Assembly: GCA_013054445.1 (NCBI GenBank) | Contig: JAAMPI010000127.1 | Span: forward strand, 1-61,973 | Length of the DNA stretch: 61,973 nucleotides | Reading direction: 5' to 3' | DNA from: Cudoniella acicularis | Taxonomy: Eukaryota > Ascomycota > Leotiomycetes > Helotiales > Helotiaceae | Shown: positions 59,535 to 61,973 of the stretch, piece by piece | Position numbering within the stretch: the first letter of the stretch is position 1 | How the letters are laid out: the number at the start of each line of letters is the position of its first letter | Program-made: the position numbers and the translations under genes | The notes under the pieces: model-generated | Told to the model about the DNA's origin: nothing | Database searches by the model: none | What the model saw: the letters and a program-made list of their open reading frames with translations, nothing else

Positions 59535-61973
59535 ATCTCGGCGATTTCCTCAAAAGTCTTCTTTTCGTTTTACTTCTTAGACCTGGGGTCAGTGGATTGG
59601 CCCGGTCACTGGTTTCGTGTTTATATGATTTTTATTGCATAGCCTTGCCGGTTTTCTTCATCCTGTCATGTCATGGATCATGTCATATATCCTGGCCTTG
59701 TTTCTTATGTCCTGTTTCTAGGTGCGCCATCTTTCGGTTTTCTTGTACGGAATGGGCGGCTGCGATGATGACGATTATGAGATGGTTGTGATTTTTCAAC
59801 CTCGGATTCTGTATGGACGGGATGGTTTGGAGGAAATTTCGCTTCCCCTTGGGATAGCTGGATATGAATGTGTTTGTGTTCTTGGGTGCTGTCTAAGTTG
59901 TATCTTGTGAAGGGAAAACAAAGAGTGATACCTGTTGTGTTCATGTGGAGGTGGCTGTCATATCAAACAATTCGAGCAGTGTGCTCCTTGCCTTGTGGGC
60001 GAGTCGAGCGCCTGCTGTGGAAAGAGGAGAAAGAGAGAGGACTACTTGTACAAATAAAATCCGGAACCGGACCTAACTTGACTTGAACTTTATTGTCTTT
60101 TTTTTTCGAGGTGGGAGTGGGTGGATAAAGTGATCAGATGAGAGTGGTATTGAGTTGAGTTGAGTAGGTGGATAGGATAGCATAGGATGATTGATAGCAT
60201 TATAGACTGCATTATACCCGTACATGTATACCTTCTCTCTTCTGCGTGATTCTTTGGTTGACTTGTATGTGCGAGGTTGTTTTCAATGTCATGCTATTGC
60301 TTGCTTATTGCCTTGGCATTGTCATTGCCTCCCGGTAGTGCCGTCTTATTTCCCCTTCTACGCTGTTTTAATTTCTGATTCTTACCGAGTTATTTCATTC
60401 CTGACTTGTCCGGTATTTAGTTTTGTCAATGTTTTTTTTTCATCTCAATCTGTTTTTTCCTGCGCACTTGGCTCATCATTATCACCCGCTTGAAAAAATA
60501 TCTTTAATGATTAACAACCCATTCAATTTTCGGTTTATTCTATCTATTTGCATGTGTAGTATGGATGGATCTTTACGCCAACGCACAGCTACAGATAGCC
60601 TACGGGTTTTTGGGATTTTCTTTCTTTTTTGGGCGTGAGAATGAGGAGTAAGGAGCGAGGTTCGTTGTTTGGCTACGGCGGGGGAAGGGAGAAGGGAGAG
60701 AGGGGGTTGAATGAAGTCATGTTGCTGTTAAGCAATTTGTGTCACTGTCATTCCACTCTCTCGCCTACAAGTATATTTCTCCTCGTCGTCAACATAGCTC
60801 TCTTTTTCAGCGTTTTCTACCCATTTTTGCTTTGGCTTTGGCTTTGTCCGTTTACCTCGATTTAACATTCTCTACTCCTGTTTTCCGAAACCCCTCCTTA
60901 TATATCTTAGGTGCCAGAATGTACTCTCACAAACCTGTTATTTCCCGTTCTTTACATCGAGTGCTGTTGGTGGGAATGCCTGGAGTAGTGGGTTTGAGTG
61001 TTTTTATACTATACGGAAGGGGGGTTGTTTGAGGGTGGGGTGGGATTTTGTTGAGGTTATTAGGAAGTTCGAAATGAGGATTGGTTTTAGTTTTATTTTT
61101 ATTTGGCTTTCTGAATTGCAAGTTTGTTTGATGCCCAGAGTTTTTTTTTAAAAGAGATCTTCATCACATACTTCAGAAAAGAGAAAATAAAGCAGAGAAA
61201 TAAATCATGCAGAGAATTTGTGATTTTATGTCGGGTGTATAATAGATGTTTTAACAAAATCACTGCTTTACCCGTGTGTTCCCACAATCACTAGGGAGAG
61301 TACGAATTAAAGGGGTAAGTTTTGATGCGGTGTTTATTTTTGCATTTAAATTTCCTTTAATGAAGGAGGAAGAATGTTTAGTGAGAGAGGAGAATAGTTA
61401 TTGGTAGAGCCACACTTTCCAGAGGGCATAGTCGGAGGTGGAAGTTGGGATAAGTAGCATAGGAGCTTGGGAGAGTGGTTGTGTTCTGGGTGGGATGTAG
61501 ATTTGGGTTTGATTTGATTTGTTTGTGTTATGACTGGATCATTTGGGAGTGAGGAGTACTGCCAAAAAAGGGGTTGTTGCCGTCACTTCGCTTGCTGCTA
61601 CCTTCTTCCTCTTCAAAACACACCCACCCACTCACTTCTTTTACACACCTCAATAATCTCTCTTTAAACCTTCACCTCTCACTCTTTCCTCGATTCTAAA
61701 TTAGTCTTGATGCCTTTCCCCCGCACGTAGAATTTCGGATGTATTCGCAAGGGAGCGCTTTCGGTTCGCATTCTCTTTCCTGAGTTCATTTCTCTTTGCT
61801 GCTTGCGTGAAGCTTTGAGTGAGTTTGGCTTAGGAGTTTATATATGGTTTTGGAGGAATTGAAATTAAGTCGGAGTGCGGCTGGTGTTATTGCTGTGTTA
61901 CTGTAATGGGGGTTTTTAGATCTGGTGCAGGTGGTGGGTGGGGTGCTGTGGGTTGAAGTAGAGGTGAGAAAAG
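59535..61973. other. 3' flank of STE12, no further gene seen
   Basis: T-rich and G/T-rich DNA on the plus strand with only short hydrophobic ORFs. No splice-supported gene, tRNA or repeat recognised. Confidence 0.5.

Noticed and set aside
1..61973. CRISPR array, secondary-metabolite cluster or defence system
   Set aside because: No regularly spaced repeats, backbone synthase (PKS/NRPS/terpene) or NLR-type protein is visible in any frame.

Overview
The window is nuclear DNA of a filamentous ascomycete (Pezizomycotina), most likely Leotiomycetes/Helotiales (Botrytis–Sclerotinia-like). The evidence is many short GT–AG introns (about 45–115 nt) with CTAAC/CTAAT branch sites, fungus-specific families (Zn2Cys6 regulator, WSC-domain glyoxal oxidase, AA9 polysaccharide monooxygenase, homeodomain-like Ste12 with C2H2 fingers) and AT-rich relics between genes. 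The order is inferred from remembered protein similarity, not from a search.

Layout. 1–4 kb is AT-rich and holds a decayed minus-strand ORF bracketed by a diverged inverted repeat. 4.2–5.5 kb: small Zn2Cys6 protein. 6.0–8.4 kb: adenylosuccinate lyase with 15 exons. 10.3–11.5 kb: two divergent 5'-truncated genes (an AA9 LPMO fragment and an unknown ORF) facing each other across a poly-T tract. 12.4–16.3 kb: NPC1-type sterol transporter. 18.5–19.5 kb (minus) and 19.9–25.5 kb (plus): complex I 30-kDa subunit and the CCR4–NOT E3 ligase Not4, sharing a 486-bp divergent promoter. 27.5–30.3 kb: a ferric reductase broken by a 723-bp TA-flanked inverted-repeat element that carries a second 251-bp element, plus two frame breaks. 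30.8–32.6 kb: Mch1-like transporter. 33.7–38.4 kb: six-WSC glyoxal oxidase. 38.4–43.7 kb: nothing convincing. 43.7–46.0 kb: C2H2/AT-hook protein. 46.6–48.0 kb: decayed F-box-like gene. 48–57 kb: no gene seen. 57.2–59.5 kb: STE12. 59.5–62 kb: no gene seen.

The intact genes are mostly unrelated housekeeping functions (purine synthesis, respiration, sterol trafficking, mRNA decay/ubiquitylation, mating/invasion signalling) with no operon-like logic. The accessory genes (ferric reductase, AA9, WSC glyoxal oxidase) fit a plant-tissue or wood-degrading lifestyle. I see no biosynthetic cluster, CRISPR array or new defence system.

The most notable signals are the nested element in the ferric reductase, phase-1 introns recurring at nearly the same place in successive WSC domains, a skippable 84-nt zinc-finger exon in STE12, a 13-nt microexon and a GC–AG intron in adenylosuccinate lyase, and apparent single-base frameshifts in otherwise conserved NOT4 (an A8 and a C8 run) and MCH1. 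The frameshifts, the NN at 10634–10635 and the poly-T junction also raise a real question about assembly accuracy.
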